Shown in pieces: positions 24,237 to 32,400 of a stretch of DNA of 34,375 nt. The stretch is from TMED8 sp038125725 (GTDB taxonomy: Bacteria > Pseudomonadota > Alphaproteobacteria > Rhodospirillales > Casp-alpha2). The DNA lies in the NCBI GenBank assembly GCA_038125725.1, contig JAYPEK010000040.1, positions 1 through 34,375 on the forward strand, written 5' to 3'. How positions within the stretch are numbered: the stretch's first letter is position 1; each line of letters opens with the position of its first letter. Position numbers and translations under genes: made by a program. Under the pieces are notes generated by a model, which had not been told where the DNA came from, ran no database searches, and saw only the letters and a list, made by a program, of their open reading frames with translations.

Positions 24237-25691
24237 TCAGTTGTCTCCTTTTACGAATGCGGCTTTTTCGCCGGGCGCCGGCGTGGCGCCGAAGCCGCCG
24301 CGCTCGACGACGGCGTCGCGCCCGCCGTGGCGTTCCAGAATAGCCGCTTGGTCGCGCTTGGCGCGGCGGTCGACCTCGTCCGGATCGCAGACGGCGCGAA
24401 GCTCGGCTTGCAAGTCGGCGCGGATGTCGGCGTGGGCCGGGCTTTCGCCCAGGTCTCGGGTTTCGTCCGGATCATCGGCGAGATCGAACAGTTGCGGCGC
24501 CATCCCGGCGTAGTGGATCAGCTTCCAGCGCCCCTTGCGGATCATGAAGGCGCCGGTGACCGCGCCGGCGGCATGGTATTCGGAAAACACCGCGCGTTCC
24601 GGTTCGTCCGGCGCGTTGGCGAGCGCCGCCAAAGAGGAGCCCGGACGGCTCGCGTCCGGCGCCAGCCCGGCGGTCTCGATGACGGTCGGATAGATGTCGG
24701 TCAGGTTGACGGGCGTCGACAGGCGCCGGCCTTCCGGGATGCCGGGGCCGGCGACGATGGTGGGAATGCCGGCGGCTTCCTCCAGCAGGTTGGATTTCCC
24801 CCAGAGCCCGCGCTCGCCCATGTTGTCGCCATGGTCGCTGACGTAGACGACGCGGGTATTTGCGGCCAATCCGGTTTCGTCCAGGGTATCGAGGATGCGC
24901 CCCAGGTTGGCGTCCAGGAAACTGACCAGCCCGTAATAGGAGGCCAGCGCGATGCGGGTCTTCTCAATGGTGAAGTTGTCGTAGACGAAACATTGCCGGA
25001 GCGCCGCCATCCACGGATGGTCGGGGTCGGGGATGGGCTTGTTCGGCATCATGCCGCTCTCGGCATAAAGCGCGTAGAAGTCTTCCGGCGCGATCAGAGG
25101 GAAATGCGGCGCCACCAGCGAGACGAAGCAGGTCCAGGGCTTCTCCTGTGCGGGTTCGGCGGCGCGGTCCTCCAGCCAGCGGACGGCGGCATCGGTGATG
25201 TCGCGGTCGTAGCGGGTGTAGCTGGTCTCGCCGGGGCCGATCTTCTCGGCCATGTCACGGGTCTTCCAGCGCACCGGCAAGGGTTCGCGCACGCAGCCCA
25301 GCAAATCCCCGATGCCGTTCACCAGATGCATGGGAAGTTCCTGGAAGTCGAAGCCGGTCGGGTCTTCGGCGTTGCGGTAGTGCAGCTTGCCGATGGAGCC
25401 GACCCGGTTGCCGTTCCGTTGCAGCCGGTGCCCCCAGGACTGGGGCTCGCCGATATAGGGCGTGGCGTTGTCCCAGTGCCCGCTCGCATGCCCGTAGTGG
25501 CCGGTGGCGAAGGATGCCCGCGCCGGCACGCAGATGGGGCAGGGGGTGTAGGCGTTCTCGAACAGCGTGCCGCGTGCCGCCAGTCGGTCGATATTGGGCG
25601 TCAGCGCGCGGTCGTTGCCGTAACAGCCGAGCGCCTTGCGCGAATGCTCGTCCGACATCAGGAGCAGGAGGTTGCCGGCGCCCTCAGACAT
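24237..25691 (-). CDS. Type I sulfatase (formylglycine-dependent), second of a tandem pair
   Basis: A 484-residue member of the sulfatase/alkaline phosphatase superfamily. The formylglycine motif C54-V-P-A-R58 (PICVPARAS) is intact, near the N-terminal metal site MSDEH. The second metal pair is in VVYVSDHGDNMG. It should hydrolyse a sulfate ester after C54 is oxidised by a maturase. There is no signal peptide, so it is cytoplasmic and its substrate must be imported. The ATG at 25691 overlaps the first sulfatase's stop by eight nt, and its own stop is 1 nt before the dehalogenase. The longer frame from 25898 is a shadow of the neighbour. Phosphonate monoester hydrolase activity is possible in this superfamily. 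No maturase gene is in the window. Confidence 0.85.
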   Translation of the reverse strand: MSEGAGNLLLLMSDEHSRKALGCYGNDRALTPNIDRLAARGTLFENAYTPCPICVPARASFATGHYGHASGHWDNATPYIGEPQSWGHRLQRNGNRVGSIGKLHYRNAEDPTGFDFQELPMHLVNGIGDLLGCVREPLPVRWKTRDMAEKIGPGETSYTRYDRDITDAAVRWLEDRAAEPAQEKPWTCFVSLVAPHFPLIAPEDFYALYAESGMMPNKPIPDPDHPWMAALRQCFVYDNFTIEKTRIALASYYGLVSFLDANLGRILDTLDETGLAANTRVVYVSDHGDNMGERGLWGKSNLLEEAAGIPTIVAGPGIPEGRRLSTPVNLTDIYPTVIETAGLAPDASRPGSSLAALANAPDEPERAVFSEYHAAGAVTGAFMIRKGRWKLIHYAGMAPQLFDLADDPDETRDLGESPAHADIRADLQAELRAVCDPDEVDRRAKRDQAAILERHGGRDAVVERGGFGATPAPGEKAAFVKGDN

Positions 25692-27150
25692 GTTCGACCT
25701 CCAGCTTGGCGCCGGGAATGGGCGAGCGCGAGAAGACGCCGGCCTTGCGCACCTCCTCGATGCCGCCGAATTTCTCCATGTGCCGCGCCTGATCGGCCTT
25801 GCTCCTGGCGTCGGTCGCTTCGGGATCGAGGAATGTGCGCAACTTCCGCTCCAGCGCCTCGGCGGCGGGATGGCTGGCGCCGCCGGCCAGCAGGTCACGT
25901 TCCTCCATCGGATCGGCGGCGAGGTCGAACAACTGGTTCGGCATGTCCACGTGATAGACCAGCTTCATGCCGCCGTCGCGAAAGGCGAAGCCGGAATTGC
26001 GGCTGCCGAGCGCGTGGTATTCGGCAAAGGCGGTGCGGGCCTCGCTGGTGTCGGCGGTGAGCATCGGCCAGAGCGAGCGGCCCGGAAGGTCGGCATCCGC
26101 CGCCGTCAGGTCCGCGCCCATGGCTTCGCAGATGGTCGGGAACAGATCGACGTGCGAAACGCAGGTGTCGACGACCTTGCCCTCGGGAACGCCGGGCCCG
26201 GCCATCAGCAGCGGCACCCCAATGGCGTGTTCGTAGTGGTTGGCCTTGCCCAGAAGGCCATGATGGCCGGCGGCTTCGCCGTGGTCGCTGGTGTAGATGA
26301 TCCGCGTGGAGGTGGTCAGGCCTAGGGTATCCAGTTCCGCCATCACCTCGCCGATTTGCTCGTCCGTGTGGGTGATCAGCCCGCAATAGCCGGCAATGAC
26401 ACGGCGGATGAAGTCCTCGCTGAAGCCTTCCTCCAGGTGATTCATCCAGGCCAGATAGCGAAGCGCCGGGTGGTCCGGCTGGTCCTCGACCCGCCACTGC
26501 ACCGGCATCGGCACGTCTTCCAGCGGGTACATGTCCCAGAAACGTTGCGGCACCTTGAACGGCGGGTGCGGGCTCGGGTAGGAGACCAGCAGCGTCCAGG
26601 GGGCCTCCTGCTTGCCGTTCTGCCGCAGCCAGTCGATGGCATGGCCGGTGATGCGCCGGTCATAGATCTGGTATTCGGCCTCGCCGGGAACGGAGTCCTC
26701 ATAGATCGCCTTGTGTGACTTGCGCCGGGGCACGCCGTCCTGGGTCGAACGCAACAGCGAAATCAACGCGCCCTTGGCCTCGACAATGTGCATGGTGTCG
26801 ATTTCTTCGGAGAAACCGTTGTCGTCGTCGCTGGAACGGAAATGCAGCTTGCCGATGGCGGTCATGGCGTTGCCGGCATCGCGCACCCGATGGTGCCAGG
26901 TGGGGACGCCGCCGTCGTAGGCGAGGGCGTTATCCCAGTAACCGGTCTGGTGCGGATAGCGTCCCGTCGCGATGGCGGCGCGTGACGGGCAGCAAAGCGG
27001 GCTGGTGCAGTAGGCGTTGGAAAACCGCGTGCCGCGCTGAGCGATGGCGTCGAGCGCCGGCGTCTTGACCATCGGATGGCCGGCGGCGCCCAGGAACGCC
27101 CGGTTGTGGTTGTCCGACAGAAAGACGATCAGGTTGCTCGGTTCGGTCAT
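25684..27150 (-). CDS. Type I sulfatase (formylglycine-dependent), first of a tandem pair
   Basis: A 488-residue cytoplasmic sulfatase. The motif C53-C-P-S-R57 (PLCCPSRAA) is the classic formylglycine site, and D13-N14 in FLSDNHN supply calcium ligands. A later SDHGEAAGHHGLLGK carries the second metal residues. There is no signal peptide. The ATG at 27150 has AAGGAG 8 nt upstream. That ribosome site overlaps the stop of the lyase gene, giving tight coupling. It shares layout with the sulfatase that follows but differs in detail, so the pair probably arose by old duplication and may act on different esters. Choline-sulfatase-like or arylsulfatase activity is possible; the neighbouring phenol catabolic genes favour an aryl or small acid sulfate. 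Confidence 0.85.
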   Translation of the reverse strand: MTEPSNLIVFLSDNHNRAFLGAAGHPMVKTPALDAIAQRGTRFSNAYCTSPLCCPSRAAIATGRYPHQTGYWDNALAYDGGVPTWHHRVRDAGNAMTAIGKLHFRSSDDDNGFSEEIDTMHIVEAKGALISLLRSTQDGVPRRKSHKAIYEDSVPGEAEYQIYDRRITGHAIDWLRQNGKQEAPWTLLVSYPSPHPPFKVPQRFWDMYPLEDVPMPVQWRVEDQPDHPALRYLAWMNHLEEGFSEDFIRRVIAGYCGLITHTDEQIGEVMAELDTLGLTTSTRIIYTSDHGEAAGHHGLLGKANHYEHAIGVPLLMAGPGVPEGKVVDTCVSHVDLFPTICEAMGADLTAADADLPGRSLWPMLTADTSEARTAFAEYHALGSRNSGFAFRDGGMKLVYHVDMPNQLFDLAADPMEERDLLAGGASHPAAEALERKLRTFLDPEATDARSKADQARHMEKFGGIEEVRKAGVFSRSPIPGAKLEVEHV

Positions 27151-27154
27151 GTGT

Positions 27155-28528
27155 TCACTCCTTGGCGGCCAGCGCCTTCAAGACATTATTGACGATTTCC
27201 GGCGCGGCGCCGACGTAACCCGCGGGATCGGCGAGCGCGTCGATCTCGTCGGTATCCATCACTTCGCGGACATCGGGCATGGCCTTGAGCGCGTCGGGGA
27301 GCGTGCAGCCTTCCGCCGCGACATGGGCGCAGGCCGCGTCCAATATCTTGCGTGCCTGAAACTTCGAGATTTTTGTCGCCAGTGCCAGGGTGAAGCGTTC
27401 GGTCAGCGCCAGGCCGCCCGTCATGTCGACGTTGGCGCGCATCCGGTCGTCGTGCACTTGCAACCGGTCGAGGAGGTCGATGGCCCAGCCCAGCGCACCC
27501 GACGTCAAAAGGAAGGTCTCCGGCACCAGCATCCATTCGGCGATCCAGGTGCCGCCGCAACGGTCGTGTTCCTGGCCCATGACCTCGGCCAGGCCCATGG
27601 CGCGCTGGCGGCCGAGGCGCGCAACGGCTTCGGCGAACTCGGCGGCGCGCGGATTGCACTTGTGCGCCATGGCCGAAGACCGGCCGCGGCCCTCGCCGCC
27701 GGCTTCCGACAATTCGCCGATTTCGGTGCTGGAAAGGCTGTTGATGTTCTGCGCGTTGCGCGCCAGCGAGGCGCAGAGATTGCCGAGCGTCAGCGACGCC
27801 TCGGTCATGCTGTCGCGCGCGTTGTGCCAGTTGGAAAGCGCATGGCCGAGGCCCAGTTCGTCGGCCACCCGGCGGCGAAACGCGAGGCCGTCGGGGTGCA
27901 GCGAGGCCAGCGTGCCGGTGGCGCCGCCGAACTGCACCACCAGAAGCCGCTTGCGCGCTTCGGACAGACGTTCGCGGTGCCGCAGCCCTTCCTCGATCCA
28001 GACCGCGAGCTTGCCGCCCAGCGTGATCGGCTGCGCATGCAGGTTGTTTGTGCGCCCGATCATCACCGTGTCGCGGTGTTGGGCAGCCAGTTCGCCGAGC
28101 TTGCCCAGGTATCGTGAAAGTGCCGCGTCGATCTCATCGAGCCCGGCGCGCAATTGCAGCACGCGGCCGGTGTCCATGACATCATAGGTGGTGACGCCGT
28201 AATGCACCCAGACATCGGCGCCTTCGCCCGCTTGTTCGGCCAGTTGCTTGATCATGCCGACGATGGGCCGACCGACATCCAGGGTGTCGGCACGCAGCCG
28301 CTCGAGGTCGATCGCGGCGGCGTCGAGCCTGGCGTTGATGGTCTCGGCGGCCGCTTTTGGCATGATGCCGACGGCGGCCTGGGCGCGGGCGACGCCTTTC
28401 TCGACTTCCACCCAGGCTGCGATGGTGGCGCGCTCGCCGTAGATTTGTTCCATCGCCGGCGCACTGAACAGGTGGCGGTAGATCGACCAGTCGAACATCG
28501 ATACCGCGGAAGGCGTTTCGTCACTCAT
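27155..28528 (-). CDS. Fumarase/aspartase-superfamily lyase (PurB/PcaB-like)
   Basis: A 457-residue lyase of the superfamily that includes adenylosuccinate lyase and 3-carboxymuconate cycloisomerase. Catalytic regions are VHYGVTTYDVMDTG (H109), GRTNNLHAQPITLG (H164) and the flexible loop GRSSAMAHKCNPRAAE with S284/S285, K290 and N292. The conserved proline after Met in that loop is Ala here (MAHK, not MPHK). Retention of H164 resembles adenylosuccinate-type lyases more than muconate cycloisomerases. The ATG at 28528 overlaps the pobA stop by eight nt. The adjoining ring cleavage is 4,5-type, which does not use a carboxymuconate cycloisomerase. It may instead release fumarate from an N- or O-succinyl aromatic precursor. 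That is inference; housekeeping PurB is unlikely in this operon. Confidence 0.75.
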   Translation of the reverse strand: MSDETPSAVSMFDWSIYRHLFSAPAMEQIYGERATIAAWVEVEKGVARAQAAVGIMPKAAAETINARLDAAAIDLERLRADTLDVGRPIVGMIKQLAEQAGEGADVWVHYGVTTYDVMDTGRVLQLRAGLDEIDAALSRYLGKLGELAAQHRDTVMIGRTNNLHAQPITLGGKLAVWIEEGLRHRERLSEARKRLLVVQFGGATGTLASLHPDGLAFRRRVADELGLGHALSNWHNARDSMTEASLTLGNLCASLARNAQNINSLSSTEIGELSEAGGEGRGRSSAMAHKCNPRAAEFAEAVARLGRQRAMGLAEVMGQEHDRCGGTWIAEWMLVPETFLLTSGALGWAIDLLDRLQVHDDRMRANVDMTGGLALTERFTLALATKISKFQARKILDAACAHVAAEGCTLPDALKAMPDVREVMDTDEIDALADPAGYVGAAPEIVNNVLKALAAKE

Positions 28529-29708
28529 ACGGAAGCCCCACATAGTTCTCGGCCAGCGACGTCATCGCGGCCTTGGAGGAAAACAGGTATTCGAGATCGG
28601 TCCGTTGGATGCGCCGGTCGAAGGCCGTGGCGTGATCGAAGCGGTGCAGCAGGTTGGTCATCCACCAGGAGAACCGCTCCGCCTTCCAGATCCGTGCCAG
28701 CGCCTTGGTGGAATAGGCGTTGAGGGCGGCTTCATCATCCTTGTTGAAATAGTCGATCAGCCCGCGCGACAGGAAATAGATGTCGGATGCCGCCAGGTTG
28801 AGTCCTTTGGCCCCGGTCGGCGGCACGATGTGGGCGGCGTCGCCAGCCAGGAACAGTCGGCCCAGGCGCAACGGCTCGGCGACGAAACTGCGCAAGGGGG
28901 CGATGCTTTTCTCGATGGAGGGCCCGGTGACCAGATCGTTCGCGGCGCCTTCCGGCAGCCGCGCCTTCAACTCTTCCCAGAAGCGGTCGTCGGGCCAGTC
29001 CTCGACCTTCTCGTCGGCGGTGCATTGCAGGTAGTAGCGGCTGCGGGTCTTGGAGCGTTGCGAACAGAGCGCGAAACCGCGCTCGTGGTTGACGTAGATG
29101 AGCTCATGCGAAACCGGCGGCGTATCAGCCAAAAGGCCGAGCCAGCCGAACGGATAGACACGCTCGAAGGTCTTGATGACGCCGGCGGGGAACACCGAAC
29201 GGCTGACGCCGTGGTAACCGTCGCAGCCGGCCACGAACTGACAGTCGATGCGATGCTCGGCGCCGTCCTTCCGGAAAGTGACGTAAGGGGCGTCGGTCTC
29301 CACGTCATGCGGCATGACGTCGGCGGCCTCATCGATGACAATTCCGTCCATGGCATCGCGGGCGTCATAGAGGTCCTTGGTGATCTCCGTCTGGCCGTAG
29401 ACGACGACACAATCGCCGCCGGTAAGCCCGGCCAGGTCGATGCGGTGGCGGGTGCCGGAGAAGGCGATGTCGAAGCCTTCGTGGATCAGCGCCTCGCGGT
29501 CCAGGCGTTCCGCCACCTGGGCCTCGCGCAGCAGCGCCACCATGCCGCGCTCCAGGACGCCGGCGCGGATGCGGCCCAAGACGTAGTCGCGGCTCTGGCG
29601 TTCCAGGATGAAGCTTGAGATGCCGTTCAGGTGCAAGAGCTGCGACAGCAGAAGGCCGGACGGTCCGCCTCCGATGATCGCCACTTGCGTCGATTGATGT
29701 GCCGCCAT
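28521..29708 (-). CDS. pobA: 4-hydroxybenzoate 3-monooxygenase
   Basis: A 395-residue FAD monooxygenase that turns 4-hydroxybenzoate into protocatechuate with NAD(P)H and O2. Marks are the N-terminal FAD motif IIGGGPSGLLLS, RIRAGVLERG, the GCDGYHGVSR stretch with conserved DG, and the second FAD motif FLAGDAAHIVPPTGAKGLN. The length equals that of known PobA (about 394). The ATG at 29708 follows GGGGGAAG. A GTG 21 nt earlier is rejected since it sits before the ribosome site. The gene lies between the hemerythrin and the lyase in the lig operon, so it feeds protocatechuate straight to LigAB. It is co-transcribed with lig genes and not divergent from a dedicated PobR, so the double-HTH LysR may govern it. 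Confidence 0.93.
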   Translation of the reverse strand: MAAHQSTQVAIIGGGPSGLLLSQLLHLNGISSFILERQSRDYVLGRIRAGVLERGMVALLREAQVAERLDREALIHEGFDIAFSGTRHRIDLAGLTGGDCVVVYGQTEITKDLYDARDAMDGIVIDEAADVMPHDVETDAPYVTFRKDGAEHRIDCQFVAGCDGYHGVSRSVFPAGVIKTFERVYPFGWLGLLADTPPVSHELIYVNHERGFALCSQRSKTRSRYYLQCTADEKVEDWPDDRFWEELKARLPEGAANDLVTGPSIEKSIAPLRSFVAEPLRLGRLFLAGDAAHIVPPTGAKGLNLAASDIYFLSRGLIDYFNKDDEAALNAYSTKALARIWKAERFSWWMTNLLHRFDHATAFDRRIQRTDLEYLFSSKAAMTSLAENYVGLPYE

Positions 29709-29750
29709 GCGCGCGCTTCCCCCCGCCACCGGGAAGAAACTGCCCGCCGC

Positions 29751-30155
29751 TCAGCCTTTCTGGGCGACGATGAAGTCCCGGTACTTCATATCTTCCTTCA
29801 TGATATGATTCACCAGCCAGTCGGCAAGATGCTTGTTCACCGCATTGCCGATATGGAAGGGGCTTTCCACCGCCAGGCGATAGGTGCGTTTCACCGTGTG
29901 GATCCACTCGGTGAAGGCTTCGTGCTCTTCCACATGGGCGTCGTAGTCGGGATAGCCGACCTTGCGCATCAGTTCTTCCTCGCGCGCGAAGTGGCCGGCG
30001 GCATAGGCTTCCAGGCGGCCGATGATCTCGGCGAGATCGACGTGGCTCGCGTCCGCCGCCTGCAATTCGGCGACCAGGGCGAACAGGCCCTGGTGGTCGG
30101 CGTCGATGGCGCCGTTCCCGACACTGAAGGCTTCCGTCCATTGAAATTCCGCCAT
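29751..30155 (-). CDS. Bacteriohemerythrin
   Basis: A 134-residue single-domain hemerythrin. It binds O2 at a non-heme diiron centre. All ligands are visible: H21 (DADHQG), H55 and E59 (GHFAREEE), H74 and H78 (HVEEHEAF), H117 and D122 (NHIMKED). No signal peptide, membrane segment or fused signalling domain is present, so it is a free cytoplasmic protein. The ATG at 30155 follows GGGAGG by five nt. It lies 33 nt after ligC and 42 nt before pobA, clearly in the same operon. Its neighbours LigAB and PobA both consume O2. Oxygen delivery or buffering for them, or protection of the Fe(II) dioxygenase, is an appealing inference. Confidence 0.92.
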   Translation of the reverse strand: MAEFQWTEAFSVGNGAIDADHQGLFALVAELQAADASHVDLAEIIGRLEAYAAGHFAREEELMRKVGYPDYDAHVEEHEAFTEWIHTVKRTYRLAVESPFHIGNAVNKHLADWLVNHIMKEDMKYRDFIVAQKG

Positions 30156-30188
30156 GACGCCTCCCTTCGCCGGGCCCGCGGGCAGCGC

Positions 30189-31136
30189 TTATGATGAGAA
30201 CGAGCGTTCGATCCGATCCAGTGTACGCATCGCCGATAGGCCCTGGGCGACGCTGCTGTTGGGCTCGCGCCCTTCCTTGATGGCCGAAAGGAACTCCCGG
30301 TCGGCCAGTTCGATGCCGTTGTTGGAAACCGCCACGCCGGAAAGGTCGATAGGGTTGTCGTTGCCGTCGTAAAGATCGTCGTAGCGTGCCACGTAGGTGC
30401 CGTTGTCGCAGATGTAGCGGAAATAGGCGCCCAAGGGCCCTTCGTTGTTGAACGACAGCGACAGCGTGCAGATGGCGCCGTTGGCCGCCTTCATGCCGAT
30501 CGACATGTCCATGGCGATGCCCAGTTCATCGTGCATGGGGCCTTGCAACCCGAAGGCGTCGGTGGCTTCGCCGCCGGTCTGATACTGGAACAGGTCGACC
30601 GTGTGGCAGGCATGGTGCCAGAGCAGGTGGTCGGTCCAGGTGCGGGGCTCGCCCTTGGCGTTGATGTTCTTGCGCCGGAAGAAGTAGGTCTGCACGTCCA
30701 TCTGCTGGATGGTCAGCTCGCCAGCGACGACCTTGTTGTGAATCCACTGGTGCGACGGATTGAAGCGGCGCACGTGATCGACCATGGCGACCAGGCCGGT
30801 TTCCTGTTGTACGCGGACCAATTCTTCGGAGTCCGCGAGGCTGTCGGCCATGGGGATTTCCACCAGCACATGCTTGCCCGCCTTCAGGCACGCGATGCCC
30901 TGGGCCGCGTGAATCTGCGTTGGCGTCGCCAGGATCACCGCATCCACGTCGTCGCGCGCCAGGCTTTCGTCCAGGTCCTTGGTCCAGTGGTCGATGCCGC
31001 GTTCTTTCGCAAAGGCTTCGATGTCGTCGGGCTCGCCGCCGACAACCGAGGTGACCTCCGCGCCGTCGATATTGCCAAGCGCTTCCAGGTGCTTCATGCC
31101 GAAGGCGCCGGGGGCGCCGGCTACGCAAACTCTCAT
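30189..31136 (-). CDS. ligC: 4-carboxy-2-hydroxymuconate-6-semialdehyde dehydrogenase (Gfo/Idh/MocA family)
   Basis: A 315-residue NAD(P)-dependent dehydrogenase that converts the ring-cleavage product of protocatechuate (as its hemiacetal) to 2-pyrone-4,6-dicarboxylate. The Rossmann loop is VAGAPGAFGMKHLEAL (residues 5-20). LATPTQIHA and VLVEIPMADS (EIP at 93-95) follow, and the substrate region contains DHLLWHHACHTVD. Length equals that of LigC from Sphingobium. The usual E-K-P lysine of the superfamily is Ile here. The gene starts 4 nt past ligB, with GGAGG overlapping the ligB end. Order ligA-ligB-ligC fixes the assignment; a generic sugar dehydrogenase is unlikely. Confidence 0.92.
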   Translation of the reverse strand: MRVCVAGAPGAFGMKHLEALGNIDGAEVTSVVGGEPDDIEAFAKERGIDHWTKDLDESLARDDVDAVILATPTQIHAAQGIACLKAGKHVLVEIPMADSLADSEELVRVQQETGLVAMVDHVRRFNPSHQWIHNKVVAGELTIQQMDVQTYFFRRKNINAKGEPRTWTDHLLWHHACHTVDLFQYQTGGEATDAFGLQGPMHDELGIAMDMSIGMKAANGAICTLSLSFNNEGPLGAYFRYICDNGTYVARYDDLYDGNDNPIDLSGVAVSNNGIELADREFLSAIKEGREPNSSVAQGLSAMRTLDRIERSFSS

Positions 31137-31140
31137 CCGT

Positions 31141-31977
31141 TCAGTCCTCCAGTACGATCAATCCCGCGCCGGTATTCGATGCCGGCACGTGGTAATGGCG
31201 GTAGACCTCGCGTGCGTCCCGACCGAGCGCGCCGCGCATGATCAACCACATGATCAGTTCGATGCCTTCCGATCCCGCCTCACGCAGGTATTCCGTGTGC
31301 GGAATCTTGACCAGCCGATCGACGTTGCCGGTCAGGTCGTCGAGGAAGGCGCCGTCGAACTCGGCGTTCACCAGCCCGGCTCGCTCGCCCTGCAATTGAT
31401 GCGACATGCCGCCGGTGCCGTAAATGACGACGGTCAAGTCGTCTTCGAAACTCTCGACCGCCCGGCGGATCGCCTGGCCCAGCTTGTGGCAGCGGTTGCC
31501 GGTCGGCGGCGGGTACTGCACCACGTTGACGGCGAGCGGGATCACCTTCATCGGCCAATGGTCGGGCTGGCCGCAGGTGATCGAGAGCGGCACCGTCAGG
31601 CCGTGGTCGACGGGCATCTCGTTGGCGATGGACATGTCGAATTCGTCCAGGATCAGGCTTTCGGCGATATGCCAGGCCAGTTCGGGGTGGCCTTCCACCG
31701 CCGGCACCTGGCGCGGGCCGTAGCCTTCATCGGCGGGCGGGAAGGTGGGCGCCACGCCGATCAGGAACGTTGAGATCAGTTGCAGCGAGAAAGCCGATGC
31801 ATGGTCGTTGTAGACGACGATGGCGACGTCGGGCTTGGTTTCGGCCAGCCATTCGCGCGCCGGTTCGTAGCCGGCGAACAGCGGTTTCCAGTACTCCGTT
31901 TCGGTGTTGCCGTTGTCCATGGCGACGCCGATGGCGGGAACGTGCGACGTGCCGATGCCGCCGATGATACGCGCCAT
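31141..31977 (-). CDS. ligB: Protocatechuate 4,5-dioxygenase beta (catalytic) subunit
   Basis: A 278-residue extradiol dioxygenase of the LigB superfamily. Fe(II) ligands are H12 (GTSHVPAIG), H59 (YNDHAS) and E240, and the catalytic base is H193 (GTGGMSHQLQG). These match the Sphingobium enzyme with an offset of two residues at most. With LigA it cleaves protocatechuate between C4 and C5. The ATG at 31977 shares a base with the ligA stop (TAATG), so the subunits are made together. The longer upstream frame is a shadow of ligA. Gallate dioxygenases are related but usually carry both domains in one chain, which favours protocatechuate. Confidence 0.95.
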   Translation of the reverse strand: MARIIGGIGTSHVPAIGVAMDNGNTETEYWKPLFAGYEPAREWLAETKPDVAIVVYNDHASAFSLQLISTFLIGVAPTFPPADEGYGPRQVPAVEGHPELAWHIAESLILDEFDMSIANEMPVDHGLTVPLSITCGQPDHWPMKVIPLAVNVVQYPPPTGNRCHKLGQAIRRAVESFEDDLTVVIYGTGGMSHQLQGERAGLVNAEFDGAFLDDLTGNVDRLVKIPHTEYLREAGSEGIELIMWLIMRGALGRDAREVYRHYHVPASNTGAGLIVLED

Positions 31978-32366
31978 TAGTTCCACTCCGATTTCGAGCG
32001 GTTGCCCTCGACCGAGCGGCCGCCGGCGACCATCATCTGGCGGAATTCCTCCTCCGTGACGTTCGACATGGCGCCGCCCACGGCCTGCATGGAGAGCCCG
32101 TCGAAGGCGGCCAATTTGAATGTGTAGTAGATATTGCCGCCCAACTGCAGCATGCCCAGCCAATCGCGCTCCAGGACGGCGCGGCGCTGTTCGGCGGTCA
32201 TCGGATAGCGGTCCAGGTAGGCTTCCGGATCGGTGCGGAAGGCGTCCCTGTTTGCTTCTTCGTTCAGGGACATGCAGAACATGTTCAGGTGATAGCCCTG
32301 GCGGTTCCGCCGGCCGTTGAACACATAGGTGCCGGGGATGTCCTCGTAGTCTTGTTCTTGGCTCAT
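31977..32366 (-). CDS. ligA: Protocatechuate 4,5-dioxygenase alpha subunit
   Basis: A 129-residue small subunit that caps the LigB active site. Family stretches include YVFNGRRNRQGYHLNMFCMS near residue 14, FRTDPEAYLDRYPMTAEQR, and ERDWLGMLQLGGNIYY. Length is near the usual 130-140. The ATG at 32366 follows GAGGAGGG. The 14 extra codons upstream in the same frame hold the ribosome site and are not coding. It is the first gene of the nine-gene operon and follows the LysR gene by 119 nt. That gap holds the inverted repeats described at 32401-32463. Confidence 0.94.
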   Translation of the reverse strand: MSQEQDYEDIPGTYVFNGRRNRQGYHLNMFCMSLNEEANRDAFRTDPEAYLDRYPMTAEQRRAVLERDWLGMLQLGGNIYYTFKLAAFDGLSMQAVGGAMSNVTEEEFRQMMVAGGRSVEGNRSKSEWN

Positions 32367-32400
32367 GAGCGGGCCCTCCTCAAGCCCGGGATCAGCCGAC

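Noticed and set aside
24135..26060. 641-codon rightward open frame opposite the sulfatases
   Set aside because: Antisense shadow without domain features; the leftward frames have CxPxR and metal motifs.
27155..28528. Firm call of 3-carboxy-cis,cis-muconate cycloisomerase (pcaB)
   Set aside because: The operon encodes 4,5-cleavage, and sequence details around H164 are closer to adenylosuccinate-type lyases.
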